Both the position numbers and the translations under genes were made by a program. From assembly GCA_900552095.1 (NCBI GenBank), contig URYM01000010.1:1-19128 (forward strand): a stretch of DNA of 19,128 nt, written 5' to 3'. This document shows, in pieces, positions 1-8,467 of the stretch. The notes under the pieces are model-generated. The model saw nothing but the letters and a program-made list of their open reading frames with translations, had not been told where the DNA came from and did not search any database. Positions within the stretch are counted from its first letter, which is position 1, and each line of letters starts with the position of its first letter. Source of the stretch: an uncultured Blautia sp. (GTDB taxonomy: Bacteria > Bacillota > Clostridia > Lachnospirales > Lachnospiraceae).

Positions 1-48
1 CGAGATCTAGTACGGTCTCGTGGGCTCGGAGATGTGTATAAGAGACAG
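1..48 (+). other. Untrimmed Illumina Nextera adapter (i7 side)
   Basis: Not genomic. The bases are the tail of the P7 adapter, an 8-base index reading CTAGTACG, and the Nextera read-2 transposon adapter ending in the 19-base Tn5 mosaic end (30-48, AGATGTGTATAAGAGACAG). Genomic sequence begins at 49. Open frames crossing this stretch, such as one starting MYKRQ, are artefacts. Confidence 0.98.
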
Positions 49-1139
49 GCCTTCAAAATGCAGGTAAGCACGAGAAGGAACTGCACATTATCGTGGGGCG
101 TTTTGCCCGGATCCAGAAGATTAATTCCATCGTCCGTCGTCAGAGACCAGTTATTGTGCTTTCCTGATCCATTTACCCCGGCGAAAGGCTTCTCATGGAG
201 CAGGCACTGCATTCCATGGCGGCTGGCCACCGTCTTTAAGGTCTGCATAATGATCTGGTTGTGATCCACAGCCACATTCACTTTCGCATAAATCGGAGCC
301 AGCTCATGCTGAGCCGGAGCTGCCTCGTTATGCTGGGTCTTGGCGGAAACTCCCAGCTTCCACAGCTCCTCATTGACATCCTTCATATAGGAAGCAATGC
401 GCTGGCGGATCTTTCCAAAATAATGATCGTCCATCTCCTGACCCTTGGGCGGCATTGCTCCAAAAAGCGTTCTCCCGGTAAACACCAGGTCTTTTCTCTT
501 TCTGTATTTTTCTTTGTCAATCAGAAAATATTCCTGTTCAGGCCCGACCGAAGGCGTTACCCGTTTGGAAGTCGTATTTCCAAAGAGGCGCAGCAGACGC
601 AGAGACTGGACATTAATCGCTTCCATAGAGCGCAGAAGCGGCGTTTTCTGATCCAGTGCTTCCCCTGTATAAGAGCAGAAAGCGGTGGGAATACACAGCG
701 TAGCACCGCCGGCATCATGGCGCACAAAGGCCGGCGACGTGCAGTCCCAGGCCGTATAGCCCCGGGCCTCGAAGGTTGCCCTTAAGCCGCCGGAGGGGAA
801 GGAGGAAGCGTCCGGCTCTCCCTTGATCAGTTCTTTTCCGGAAAAACTCATCAGCACTTTCCCGCTCTCCAGAGGCGCGCTGATAAAAGAATCATGCTTT
901 TCCGCAGTCACTCCTGTCAGAGGCTGAAACCAGTGGGTATAGTGGGTAGCCCCCTGCTCGATCGCCCACTCCTTCATCTCGTGGGCAATTACGTCAGCTG
1001 TGGCCAGATCCAGCTCTTTGCCTTCCTCGATGGTATTCTTCAGTTCCCGGTAAATTTTCTTGGGCAGTCTCTCCTGCATGACTGTATCGTTAAATACATT
1101 CTGACCGAAAATCTCTGAGACATTTATGTACTCGCTCAT
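49..1139 (-). CDS. glnN: Glutamine synthetase type III, N-terminal half (cut by contig end)
   Basis: ATP-dependent ligation of ammonia to glutamate, in the cytoplasm. I translated this strand by hand: it starts [20 protein letters not shown] and stays open for 363 codons to the adapter. Family hallmarks are [11 protein letters not shown] (about residues 198-208), [14 protein letters not shown] (about 268-282) and [11 protein letters not shown] (about 320-330), which belong to the long GlnN class rather than GlnA. GSIII proteins are usually about 700 residues, so roughly half is present and the 3' end is lost at the contig edge. The ATG at 1139-1137 is preceded by GGAGGAAGG at good distance. 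The gene follows a sensory lipoprotein gene by 54 bp on the same strand; it may be read through or use its own weak promoter. No functional link to sugar sensing is evident. Confidence 0.95.
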
Positions 1140-1177
1140 ATTCTAATCCTTCCTCCGCCGTCTTTTTATTCAGTAAT

Positions 1178-1206
1178 AAGATACCGCATTTTTTTATGGA
1201 TTGCAA
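1178..1206 (-). promoter_or_regulatory. Possible glnN promoter
   Basis: On the minus strand TTGCAA (1201-1206) and TATCTT (1178-1183) are separated by 17 bases. Each matches four of six consensus positions. The -35 lies inside the 3' end of the upstream gene. Weak, offered only because glnN is functionally unrelated to its upstream neighbour. Confidence 0.25.
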
Positions 1207-2231
1207 GGAAATTCCGACACGTTCTCCCTGGTGACTTTCCGGTAGGGAAGATAGATGGATTTTCCATTTTCCAGCTCCAGATCTCCCGCTCCCTGGCCCA
1301 GGCTCAGGGACACTGCCAGCTCCGCGATCACTTCCGCCTGTTTCTCCTTGTCATTGTAAACAGTGGCATACATACTGCCGTCCCGCACTGCCTGCAGCCC
1401 CTCCGCCGTCCCGTCAATGCCCAGAAAGACCGGAAGCGTGGACTCTGTATAATTCAGTTTTTTGTAGGCGTCGATAGCTCCCAGCGCCATGGCATCGTTG
1501 TTAGCCAGCACCAGCTCAATATCATTCTGATGCTGACCGATCATCTGCTCCATCCGGTTCTGCGCCTGAACCCGGTTCCAGTTGGCAATGCCGTAACTGA
1601 GCTTCTCCAGCTCAATCCCCTTGCTTTTCATCGTATCTACCGCATTCTCCGTTCGGATAATCGTATCCTGATGGCCCGGTTCTCCCTCCAGCACCACATA
1701 CTGGATCTTCCCGTCCCGGTTGCGGTCAATCTGCACATTCTCCCAGATCAGATCAGCTGCCAGCTCTCCCTGCAGACTGCCTGACTGACGGGCATCCGCC
1801 CCTACGTAATAAAGCTTCTCCCACTGTCTCAGGTCTTCTGCCACCGGTTCCCGGTTGAAGAAAATAACGGGAACATCCTTCTCCCTGGCCAGATCAATAA
1901 TCTCCGAGGCGCTGGCCCGGTCTACCAGGTTGACACAGAGCACATTGCAGCCCGCATCCAGCATTTCTTTCACCTGATCATCCTGGGTCCGCTGCGATCC
2001 GGCGGCTTCCCGCACGGTCACGGTAATATCCACCTTCTCACTCTCCCGTTCCTTCCATTCCTTTTTCAGACAGTTTAAAAGTTCTCCCAGATAGGTGTCC
2101 GTCTGATTGTAGTAAGTCACACCCACATAGATCTTTCCGTCTTCTCCCGGAGCCGGCTTCCCGCATCCCGCCAGGATTCCCGCCCCTGCAAGGAATACAG
2201 CCGCCCCTCTTAAAATCTGTCTTATCTTCAT
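1194..2231 (-). CDS. MglB-like glucose/galactose-binding lipoprotein, sensory cassette A
   Basis: A 345-residue extracytoplasmic sugar-binding lipoprotein of the Peripla_BP_4 family, in normal (unpermuted) domain order. Signal peptide with lipobox LAGC (Cys23). Aligning by eye to E. coli MglB, nearly all ligand contacts are present: D45 and Y47 (D14/F16), N126 in FFNREP (N91), H187, D189 and R193 in GHQDTIIR (H152/D154/R158), W218 (W183), N245 (N211), D273 (D236) and N293 (N256). The EF-hand-like calcium loop DRNRDGKIQ (169-177) and E239 also match. Glucose, galactose or a close pyranose is the likely ligand. The ATG follows AAAGGCGG and lies 15 bp after the preceding gene's stop. It is last in a regulator-kinase-binding protein-binding protein cassette, with no transport genes beside it, so a sensory role with the kinase at 3195-5075 is inferred; sharing the nearby MglA/MglC is also possible. 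Confidence 0.88.
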   Translation of the reverse strand: MKIRQILRGAAVFLAGAGILAGCGKPAPGEDGKIYVGVTYYNQTDTYLGELLNCLKKEWKERESEKVDITVTVREAAGSQRTQDDQVKEMLDAGCNVLCVNLVDRASASEIIDLAREKDVPVIFFNREPVAEDLRQWEKLYYVGADARQSGSLQGELAADLIWENVQIDRNRDGKIQYVVLEGEPGHQDTIIRTENAVDTMKSKGIELEKLSYGIANWNRVQAQNRMEQMIGQHQNDIELVLANNDAMALGAIDAYKKLNYTESTLPVFLGIDGTAEGLQAVRDGSMYATVYNDKEKQAEVIAELAVSLSLGQGAGDLELENGKSIYLPYRKVTRENVSEFPCNP

Positions 2232-2246
2232 CGCCCGACCGCCTTT

Positions 2247-3155
2247 CTACTGATTCATGGTAAAAAGCATATCCTGATTTTCCCGGGAAAACAGATTATC
2301 CCGCCGGATCGCCCGATGGGGAACTACCAGGTCTTCCATCTTATAAAAATAGTGATCCATCTTCTGTGCCAGCAGCGTCATACACTGATATCCCATTTGA
2401 AATCCGTCAGGAACTACAAGGCAGGACGCCCGGCCGGTATCCAGATAATAGACCGCCTCTGTAGAGTCCCCCATACCGTAGATCAGGGCGCCGTGCAGAT
2501 CATTTGCCGCGGCACACGCCCCCGCTCCTTCCATACTGCTGTCATCCAGAGCCACCACAAAATCCGCCGCTTCCTGCGCCTCCAGGAAAGCAGTGTCGCC
2601 GCCCTCAAAAGATCCTTCCACATGCCAGAGTACTTCAATTCCCGTTTCCTCCAGCGCTTCCAGCACCCCGTCCATTCTCCGTGCCGCCGCTTCTGAATCT
2701 TCCTGTGCAGACACAAATCCCAGCGTCTTCCCCTCCAATCTGCCGCCATAATCTTTCAGGAGTTCTTTCCCCAGCGTGACTCCCATCTCATAATGATCCG
2801 GCTCCACACTGGCGAAACGGCCATTTTTTTCTTCCACCGGCTCGCCGGTAAATACAGCCGGGATCTTCGTCCCGGAGAGAAGTTCTTCCGGATCCCCTCC
2901 CGGAACTGCCAGAAGGATCAGTCCGTCTGCCCCCAGCGCCGTCTCCTCTTCAATCAGTTCTCTCTCTTCTTCTTTGCTTCCTATGTTCCCCGTGCTCACC
3001 ACGGAGAGCTCGATCCCCTGGTCTTCCGCCGCCATCTTAAGTCCGTACTTAAAAGCAGCCCACTGATTGTCCTCAGAATTGGGGATCACCACCGATACCC
3101 GGTACCTCTCCCCTGTTTCCCGCTCCCGGAACATCATAAGAGCCAGAGCCAGCAC
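2247..3155 (-). CDS. Membrane-anchored sugar-binding-like protein, cassette A; start apparently frameshifted
   Basis: Periplasmic-binding-protein fold (Peripla_BP_4/BP_1 type), about 300 residues, with the usual opening (SVVIPNSEDNQWAAFKYGLK) and strand-loop segments such as ADGLILLAVPG, TLGFVSAQED, ADFVVALDDSS and IYGMGDSTEA. It lacks the MglB calcium loop and the GH-D-R ligand motif, so its ligand is unknown. The given start is a GTG with a poor ribosome site that leaves only a stub of the membrane anchor. The frame is open upstream to 3195, encoding KTYLLIEAILGILVLALALM, a good transmembrane anchor, but without an ATG. An ATG with a good GGGGGAAGG site lies at 3208-3206, overlapping the kinase end exactly as in cassette B, but is one base out of frame. 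One extra A in the A6 run (T6 at 3191-3196) would give MKNGKKTYLLIEA. Read as a real gene with an N-terminal sequence error or a genuine disruption. Confidence 0.8.
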   Translation of the reverse strand: MLALALMMFRERETGERYRVSVVIPNSEDNQWAAFKYGLKMAAEDQGIELSVVSTGNIGSKEEERELIEEETALGADGLILLAVPGGDPEELLSGTKIPAVFTGEPVEEKNGRFASVEPDHYEMGVTLGKELLKDYGGRLEGKTLGFVSAQEDSEAAARRMDGVLEALEETGIEVLWHVEGSFEGGDTAFLEAQEAADFVVALDDSSMEGAGACAAANDLHGALIYGMGDSTEAVYYLDTGRASCLVVPDGFQMGYQCMTLLAQKMDHYFYKMEDLVVPHRAIRRDNLFSRENQDMLFTMNQ

Positions 3156-3194
3156 CAGAATTCCCAGAATAGCTTCTATTAAGAGATAGGTTTT

Positions 3195-5075
3195 TTACCG
3201 TTTTTCATCTTTGCCTTCCCCCGATTCTTCTGCTTCTGTCAGATCTGCTCTGCCGGGCATGCGCCCTTTCTCCAGGATCGTCCGGTTCTCTTCTGTGCAG
3301 AAAACTGCCGGAAAACGAATCGATACCCGGGTTCCCTCATCCGGCTCGCTCTCTATAAAAAGTCCATACTCCCTCCCAAAAAGCAGACGGATCCGGTTGT
3401 TCACATTGATAAGCCCCACACCGGAACCTTTTTTTTCCACCCGCGGAGTATCCGTCAGCAGAAGTCCTACCTCCTCTTCCGACATGCCGATCCCATTATC
3501 TTCCACGGCAAGAAGAATACAGCCTTCCCGCAGCTCTCCCGTCACCCGGATCCTGCCACAGTCATCTTTTCCGCTCACACCGTAATTGATTGCATTTTCC
3601 AGAATGGGTTGAAGGATCAGTTTCACCGTACAGTAATTTTCTATCTCCGGATCGATCTCATATTCTACGGAGAAAGAATCTTTGTACCGGATCTTCTGGA
3701 TATTCATATAGCTTCTGGCATGCTGCAGCTCATCCCGCACAGGAATTACAGTCCTCCCTTTAGAAAGACTGATCCGGAACAGTTTTGCCAGCTGCGACAC
3801 CATAAAGGCAGCCGCGTCATTCCGCTCTCCTTCAATCATCCATACAATAGATTCCAGTGTATTATAAAGGAAATGGGGATTGATCTGACTCTGCAGGGCA
3901 TCCAGCTCACTCTTCCGCCTCTCGGTCTGCTCCAACACGATCTTTTTCATCAGCATATCGATCTGCTCGTAAGAATCCTGGATGGAATGCCCCAGATGCC
4001 GGATTTCCCTGGAACCGCCGATATAAATTTCCGGTTTCTCTCCGGCCTCGTATTCCACCACAGAATCATTCAGCTTCAGGATCGGGCTTGAGATCCGCAC
4101 GGAGATCACCCGGTTAATGATCACCAGCATCATCGCCATCAGAAGCATCAGCATCAGGATAAAATACCGCATCCCCACCATACCCAGCGTAAAAGCCTCG
4201 TAGGGGATCACTCCCACCAGCTTCCACCCCGTATAACCGATCGTGTTGACCAGCACCTTCCGGTGAACGCCCTCAAACGTCTCGTCATAGACGCCGTCCT
4301 TATATTCCGCTGCCGCCGCGCTGTTCTCCCTGCTGATCCCCTCGCTGATCTGCATCTGCCGGTTGTGATAGATAATCTGCCCATTGCTGTCACAGAGATA
4401 ATAATACTGCCCGTTGGTAAAGGTATTGATCTGCTTCATCATCCGGGAAATGCTGGAATAATCCATATCCACCAGAAGGATGCCCAGCTGAGGCACCCCG
4501 TTCTCCGTAATCTCCACTGCCCGGCTCAGAGAAACCACCCAGTGATAGCGAAAGGCCGCATCTTCAAAGAGATTCTGGATGTGCGGTACAGAAAAATGCA
4601 TATTTTCCACTTCATCCATGGCCTGCTGATACCACTCCTGCCTGGTCACATCGGGATTTTCCTTCTGCGCCGCCACCGGCTCCGCCGCCATCAAACTTCC
4701 GTAATTATTATACACGGCAATGCTGCGCAGCTTATCTCTGTTCGCCTCATAGAGAAGATTCATCCCTCTCTGGATATTCTTGTCCTGACTGGCAAAATCG
4801 CTTTCTTTTATTACGTTATAGTAAACCGCATCTGAGATCTGCCGCATACTGAGCAGATAATCCTCCAGTTTTTCTCCGGTCTGCTCCATCAGATTCCGAC
4901 TGCTCTGGATCACTTCCTGCCGGGAAGAAACCGAAAAAGCCACATACATCACCGTTCCCAGGATCAGCATGATCGCTGTGGAAATCACCGTAAATGCAAT
5001 CATGATCGTGGTCTGCATTCCCTTTGGATTCACCCGCTTCAGGCGTTCTATCATTTTATGCTTCACTTGTCCCAT
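3195..5075 (-). CDS. YesM-type sensor histidine kinase, cassette A
   Basis: A 626-residue membrane kinase that should phosphorylate the regulator encoded immediately upstream. Order: short cytoplasmic N-terminus, TM1 (about 22-47), extracellular dCACHE sensor (about 50-295) ending in GYTGWKLVGVIP, TM2 (about 300-322), HAMP, His_kinase domain with His401 in QSQINPHFLYNTL, and HATPase with N-box QPILENA (489-495), DNGIGM (526-531) and GSGVGL (550-555). A charged tail of about 35 residues follows the ATPase domain and is absent in the cassette B paralogue. I chose the ATG at 5075: it has AGGACGGAGT before it, overlaps the regulator's end by 20 bp, and gives MG at the N-terminus as in the paralogue. 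An ATG at 5054 is the alternative. Two binding-protein genes follow, suggesting the dCACHE domain may sense them rather than, or besides, a free ligand. Confidence 0.92.
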   Translation of the reverse strand: MGQVKHKMIERLKRVNPKGMQTTIMIAFTVISTAIMLILGTVMYVAFSVSSRQEVIQSSRNLMEQTGEKLEDYLLSMRQISDAVYYNVIKESDFASQDKNIQRGMNLLYEANRDKLRSIAVYNNYGSLMAAEPVAAQKENPDVTRQEWYQQAMDEVENMHFSVPHIQNLFEDAAFRYHWVVSLSRAVEITENGVPQLGILLVDMDYSSISRMMKQINTFTNGQYYYLCDSNGQIIYHNRQMQISEGISRENSAAAAEYKDGVYDETFEGVHRKVLVNTIGYTGWKLVGVIPYEAFTLGMVGMRYFILMLMLLMAMMLVIINRVISVRISSPILKLNDSVVEYEAGEKPEIYIGGSREIRHLGHSIQDSYEQIDMLMKKIVLEQTERRKSELDALQSQINPHFLYNTLESIVWMIEGERNDAAAFMVSQLAKLFRISLSKGRTVIPVRDELQHARSYMNIQKIRYKDSFSVEYEIDPEIENYCTVKLILQPILENAINYGVSGKDDCGRIRVTGELREGCILLAVEDNGIGMSEEEVGLLLTDTPRVEKKGSGVGLINVNNRIRLLFGREYGLFIESEPDEGTRVSIRFPAVFCTEENRTILEKGRMPGRADLTEAEESGEGKDEKR

Positions 5076-6666
5076 ACTCCGTCCTGTACTTGGAAGGCGA
5101 TACCCCGAATTTCCGCTTAAATACATAGCTGAAATAATTGGGATCACTGTAGCCTACATGCTTTGCTATGATATAACTCTTCTCGTTCGTCTCGATCAGG
5201 AGTCTGGATGCCCGCTCCATCCGGTAATCTGTCAGATAACCGATAAACGTACTGCCGGTCTCCTTCTTGAAGATGGTGGAAAAATAAGAGTTAGAAACTC
5301 CCAGGAATTCACAGATACTGTCCAGGGACAGATCTTCATCCGAATAATTATTGCGTACATACTCCCTGGCTTTGGAGACAAAGGACTGGGTCGAACGGCT
5401 TCTGGCCCGCAGCAGACGCTCATGAAAGGCAAAGCTGATATTCATAATCCATTTTTTCAGGCTCTGCGGTCCCAGATCCAGCAGTTCCCCGTACAGCTTT
5501 CGCATATCGCTGGAAAACTCGTCCACCGAAATCTCATTGTTGGAGGCGAAACGGTACAGCGCACTGACCAGATTCATCACCTCAATGTGATACTGCTGCA
5601 GCGACTTTTCCTGCAGCGCCAGATGGCTCCAGTAGCTTTCCACCGCCTCTTCGATCTCTTCCCGATCATTCAGACGGATTGCCTTAAACAGGTTGGACAG
5701 CTCTGTGTCGTCTGTATCATCTGACTTTTTCATTTCCTGGGGAGCAATCTCCTTCATATTGATTGCCTTTCCGGTTCCATAGATCACCCGATAGGAAACT
5801 GCTTCCCTGGCGCTGGTATAGGAAGATGCAAGATCCAGTACCCGGCTGCAGACCTGGCCGATCCCCACCGTGACAACTGCTCCGATCATCCTTCCCACAT
5901 AACCACAGAACCGGTCGCAGTCGTCTGTCAGATCTGACACCTCGTTCTCATTGGAAAGCTGGGCCAGGAGTACAGTATTCCCCAGGTAAGAGAAACATTT
6001 CGCCCTCCATCTCTCCCCCAGACGCTCCTGCACCTGCTTCTGCACTGCCGTAGCCAGAAGCAGGGGATTCATATTCTCCGGTACCTGACTGGACGAAGTG
6101 TGTACCACAAGGCAGCAGAAAAAAGGCCCCTCAAAAACCAGCTGATAATCCTCCAGAAATTTGGGCAGCTCATCTTCATGGATTCTTCCCTCGATCAGTG
6201 TGGAATAAAAATTTGCCTGGAGAAGCGGCAGAGAATCCAGATAATATTTCTGCAGAATCTCCGCATTCCTCTTTTCACTGATCTCCTGATCCAGCTTCTC
6301 CTTCAGATGGGCAAAAACCCTCTTCAGTTCCATGGAGTTGACCGGTTTTAAAATGTACTCCTCGATCTCAAGATGAACTGCCTCCTTTGCATACTCAAAA
6401 GCATCAAAGCCGGTGAGCAGCAGGATTTTTGTGGCAGGAAATTTCTCCTTGATATGCCCGGACAGTTCCATCCCATCCATATAAGGCATCTTGATATCCG
6501 TCATAACCACATCCGGCTGAAATTCTTCTACCATCTCCAGAGCCTTAACTCCGTTGTTGGCATAACCGATCACAGAAAATCCCAGCTCTTCCCAATCTAT
6601 TTTTTTCATGATGATCTGGATTACTTCTTCCTCATCATCCACCAAAAGTACCGTATACCTATCCAT
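5056..6666 (-). CDS. YesN-type response regulator (REC + AraC HTH), cassette A
   Basis: A 536-residue transcription factor. The receiver domain (about 1-120) has acidic pocket D10/D11, phospho-acceptor D57 in MTDIKMPYMDG, T85 and K107 in YILKPV. A long helical middle region follows. The C-terminal AraC/XylS DNA-binding domain (about 430-530) contains LSLDSICEFLGVSNSYFSTI and HVGYSDPNYFSYVFKRKFGV, the two helix-turn-helices. ATG at 6666 follows GGAGAAAAAGG. It opens the cassette, overlaps the kinase start by 20 bp, and has an extended -10 promoter 50 bp upstream, directly beyond the mglC terminator. Probable targets are the mglB promoter and its own operon; this is inferred from position only. 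Confidence 0.93.
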   Translation of the reverse strand: MDRYTVLLVDDEEEVIQIIMKKIDWEELGFSVIGYANNGVKALEMVEEFQPDVVMTDIKMPYMDGMELSGHIKEKFPATKILLLTGFDAFEYAKEAVHLEIEEYILKPVNSMELKRVFAHLKEKLDQEISEKRNAEILQKYYLDSLPLLQANFYSTLIEGRIHEDELPKFLEDYQLVFEGPFFCCLVVHTSSSQVPENMNPLLLATAVQKQVQERLGERWRAKCFSYLGNTVLLAQLSNENEVSDLTDDCDRFCGYVGRMIGAVVTVGIGQVCSRVLDLASSYTSAREAVSYRVIYGTGKAINMKEIAPQEMKKSDDTDDTELSNLFKAIRLNDREEIEEAVESYWSHLALQEKSLQQYHIEVMNLVSALYRFASNNEISVDEFSSDMRKLYGELLDLGPQSLKKWIMNISFAFHERLLRARSRSTQSFVSKAREYVRNNYSDEDLSLDSICEFLGVSNSYFSTIFKKETGSTFIGYLTDYRMERASRLLIETNEKSYIIAKHVGYSDPNYFSYVFKRKFGVSPSKYRTEYGTSEA

Positions 6667-6704
6667 CCTTTTTCTCCATCTCGTCTGTTTTCCGGCAATG
6701 ATCC

Positions 6705-6723
6705 GTCACTGAACACTATTATA
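6705..6723 (-). promoter_or_regulatory. Extended -10 promoter of sensory cassette A
   Basis: On the minus strand TGGTATAAT has a perfect TATAAT at 6718-6723 preceded by the extended-10 TGn. No good -35 is seen at 16-18 bases (the position reads roughly TTTTCT), and it overlaps the U-tract side of the mglC terminator. Start of transcription would be near 6711, giving a leader of about 45 nt. The TTCCGGC direct repeats at 6690-6696 and 6729-6735 flank it. Confidence 0.6.
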
Positions 6724-6739
6724 CCAAATTCCGGCGAAA

Positions 6740-6783
6740 TAGAAAAGAGGATGCCGCATAAGTATGTGCTTATGCGGCATCCT
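6740..6783 (-). terminator. Intrinsic terminator of mglBAC
   Basis: Perfect inverted repeat: 15-bp arms 6748-6762 and 6769-6783 (AGGATGCCGCATAAG and its complement) with a 6-base loop. On the minus strand the stem is followed by TCTTTTCTATTT, so it works leftward, about 17 bp after the mglC stop. The plus-strand side has no T-run, so it is one-directional. Confidence 0.88.
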
Positions 6784-6799
6784 GCCATATAAAAGTTTC

Positions 6800-8449
6800 T
6801 TATTTTTTCTGAACGTATTTCAGACAGTCAAGCGTTACTGCTACCAGAATGATAATACCGGAGAATACGAACTGCAGGTTCGTATCGATACCCAGGATCG
6901 TCAGAGAGTAGGTCAGAGCGGTGAAGATCAGCACACCGACAACAACTCCGGAGATCTTACCGATACCACCGGTAAAGGATACGCCGCCAACTACGCAGGC
7001 TGCGATCGCGTCAGTCTCCCAGCCCTGTCCATAAGCTGCAGAACCGGAACCAACCATTCTCGCACACTCCAGCCAGGAACCAAATCCGTAAAGGATACCG
7101 GCCAGGATGAAGGCGCCGATTGTCACACGGAATACAGAAATACCGGAAACGGCTGCTGCCTCCGGGTTTCCGCCGACTGCATACAGATTTTTACCAAAGG
7201 TAGTCTTATTCCAGATAAACCATACAATAGCAACTGCTGCCACTGCCCAGATAATGATGGTCGGGAAACCATTTACCTTGGGAATGATCATGTTGGGGAT
7301 CGTCGGCTCAATCGCACCGAAGGATACACCCTTGGTCGCATAAGTAACAAGACCGAAGATCATCAGCATGTTTGCCATCGTGGAAATAAACGGATGCATC
7401 TTAAATTTCGCGGTAAAGAATCCTGCGATGGAAGTAAAGAAGGTACACAGCACGATACAGACTACCAGAGCCAGGATCATCTTTGCCACCGTAGACATGC
7501 CGGTAAAATCAAATACATGACCGAACACGGCACCGGTATTGATTCCCTGATGCATGATGATCGTAGCTGCCGTCATACCCATACCAACCATACGTCCGAT
7601 GGAAAGGTCGGTACCAGTCAGCAGGATCAGTCCGGCAACACCCAGAGCCAGGAACATTCTCGGGGAAGCCTGCTGCAGAATGTTCAGCACGTTATTGTAG
7701 GTCAGAAGGGGAGATCCCTTCACAGCCGGCGTGATGATACAAAGTGCGATGAACACCAGAATAATTGCAATATACAGACCATTCTTCAGAAGGAAATTTC
7801 TGCGGTTGAATGTATATTTGTAGTTCTCCCACTTCTGTGCCCTTGTCTCCATGAAAGTGAACTTGGACATCCTGAGCAGGTCGATCAGATGATAGCGATG
7901 CGCAAAAGCCGCATGGCGTCTGTCTTTAATCTGCTGATAATCCTTCTCCAGCTCCATCTTCGCATCGAAAAGACGGTTCTTGTAAACATACTTCTCATCT
8001 TTGATTTCCTGATGATCGGTAAGTTTCGCGCTGGTTGCCTGATGCTCCTTTTCCAGCTCGGCGATTCTCTTCTGATATTTTTCTTTCGCCAGAACCTTCT
8101 CCTGATCGCAGCTTTCTTTCACCTTCTGATAATAATCTTTGTCAAAATGCTCTTTTAAATAAGCTTCCGCATCCGCAATCAGCCTGGAAACCTCATCCTT
8201 GTGCTGTGCTTCCACAGCTTTGGCCTGATCTACCTCTTTGCGGAGTTTTCCGATAATATCTTCTTTCTCCGGTTTTGTGTAGTTCCGGTCTCTCTTGATT
8301 CCGTCAATACGGTTCTGCAGAGCAACGACTTTATCTGTACCGTCTACTCTGAGACTGTCAATTTTTTCCTGAATTTTTCCGACATAATCGTCGATCGGCT
8401 GACGCAGCTTCCGCTCTTCTTCAGCCGTAAGAATCTTACTGTTAGCCAT
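6800..8449 (-). CDS. mglC: MglC-like galactose/glucose ABC permease with large N-terminal coiled-coil extension
   Basis: Membrane subunit of a CUT2-type sugar importer. The last about 330 residues (from about 220, starting LLKNGLYIAIILVFIALCII) are a standard MglC/RbsC permease with multiple TM segments and the blocks GVAGLILLTGTDLSIGRMVG, GGNPEAAAVSGI and ACVVGGVSFTGGIG. E. coli MglC is about 336 residues; this one is 549. The extra about 220 N-terminal residues are very hydrophilic, rich in K, E, D and Q, have no signal or TM segment, and look like long helices or coiled coil (for example RIAELEKEHQATSAKLTDHQ). I chose ATG at 8449 because GGAG lies 10 bp upstream; a GTG at 8458 sits too close to it. 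It follows mglA by 18 bp and is the last gene before the terminator. Confidence 0.92.
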   Translation of the reverse strand: MANSKILTAEEERKLRQPIDDYVGKIQEKIDSLRVDGTDKVVALQNRIDGIKRDRNYTKPEKEDIIGKLRKEVDQAKAVEAQHKDEVSRLIADAEAYLKEHFDKDYYQKVKESCDQEKVLAKEKYQKRIAELEKEHQATSAKLTDHQEIKDEKYVYKNRLFDAKMELEKDYQQIKDRRHAAFAHRYHLIDLLRMSKFTFMETRAQKWENYKYTFNRRNFLLKNGLYIAIILVFIALCIITPAVKGSPLLTYNNVLNILQQASPRMFLALGVAGLILLTGTDLSIGRMVGMGMTAATIIMHQGINTGAVFGHVFDFTGMSTVAKMILALVVCIVLCTFFTSIAGFFTAKFKMHPFISTMANMLMIFGLVTYATKGVSFGAIEPTIPNMIIPKVNGFPTIIIWAVAAVAIVWFIWNKTTFGKNLYAVGGNPEAAAVSGISVFRVTIGAFILAGILYGFGSWLECARMVGSGSAAYGQGWETDAIAACVVGGVSFTGGIGKISGVVVGVLIFTALTYSLTILGIDTNLQFVFSGIIILVAVTLDCLKYVQKK

Positions 8450-8467
8450 ATCCGTCACACTCCCTCA

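Noticed and set aside
34..264. Plus-strand open frame starting MYKRQ
   Set aside because: Starts in adapter and runs antisense to the clear glnN frame.
3191..3208. Programmed -1 frameshift at the A6 tract
   Set aside because: In the ATG frame the codons are GGT-AAA-AAA-CCT; slipping back one base would put the P-site tRNA on TAA, so this is not a proper slippery heptamer. A missing base or transcript slippage fits better.
4969..5724. 251-codon plus-strand open frame
   Set aside because: Antisense to the kinase/regulator junction of cassette A, both strongly supported on the minus strand.
6764..8158. 464-codon plus-strand open frame
   Set aside because: Antisense shadow of mglC; the translation has no family resemblance and the mglC frame is unmistakable.
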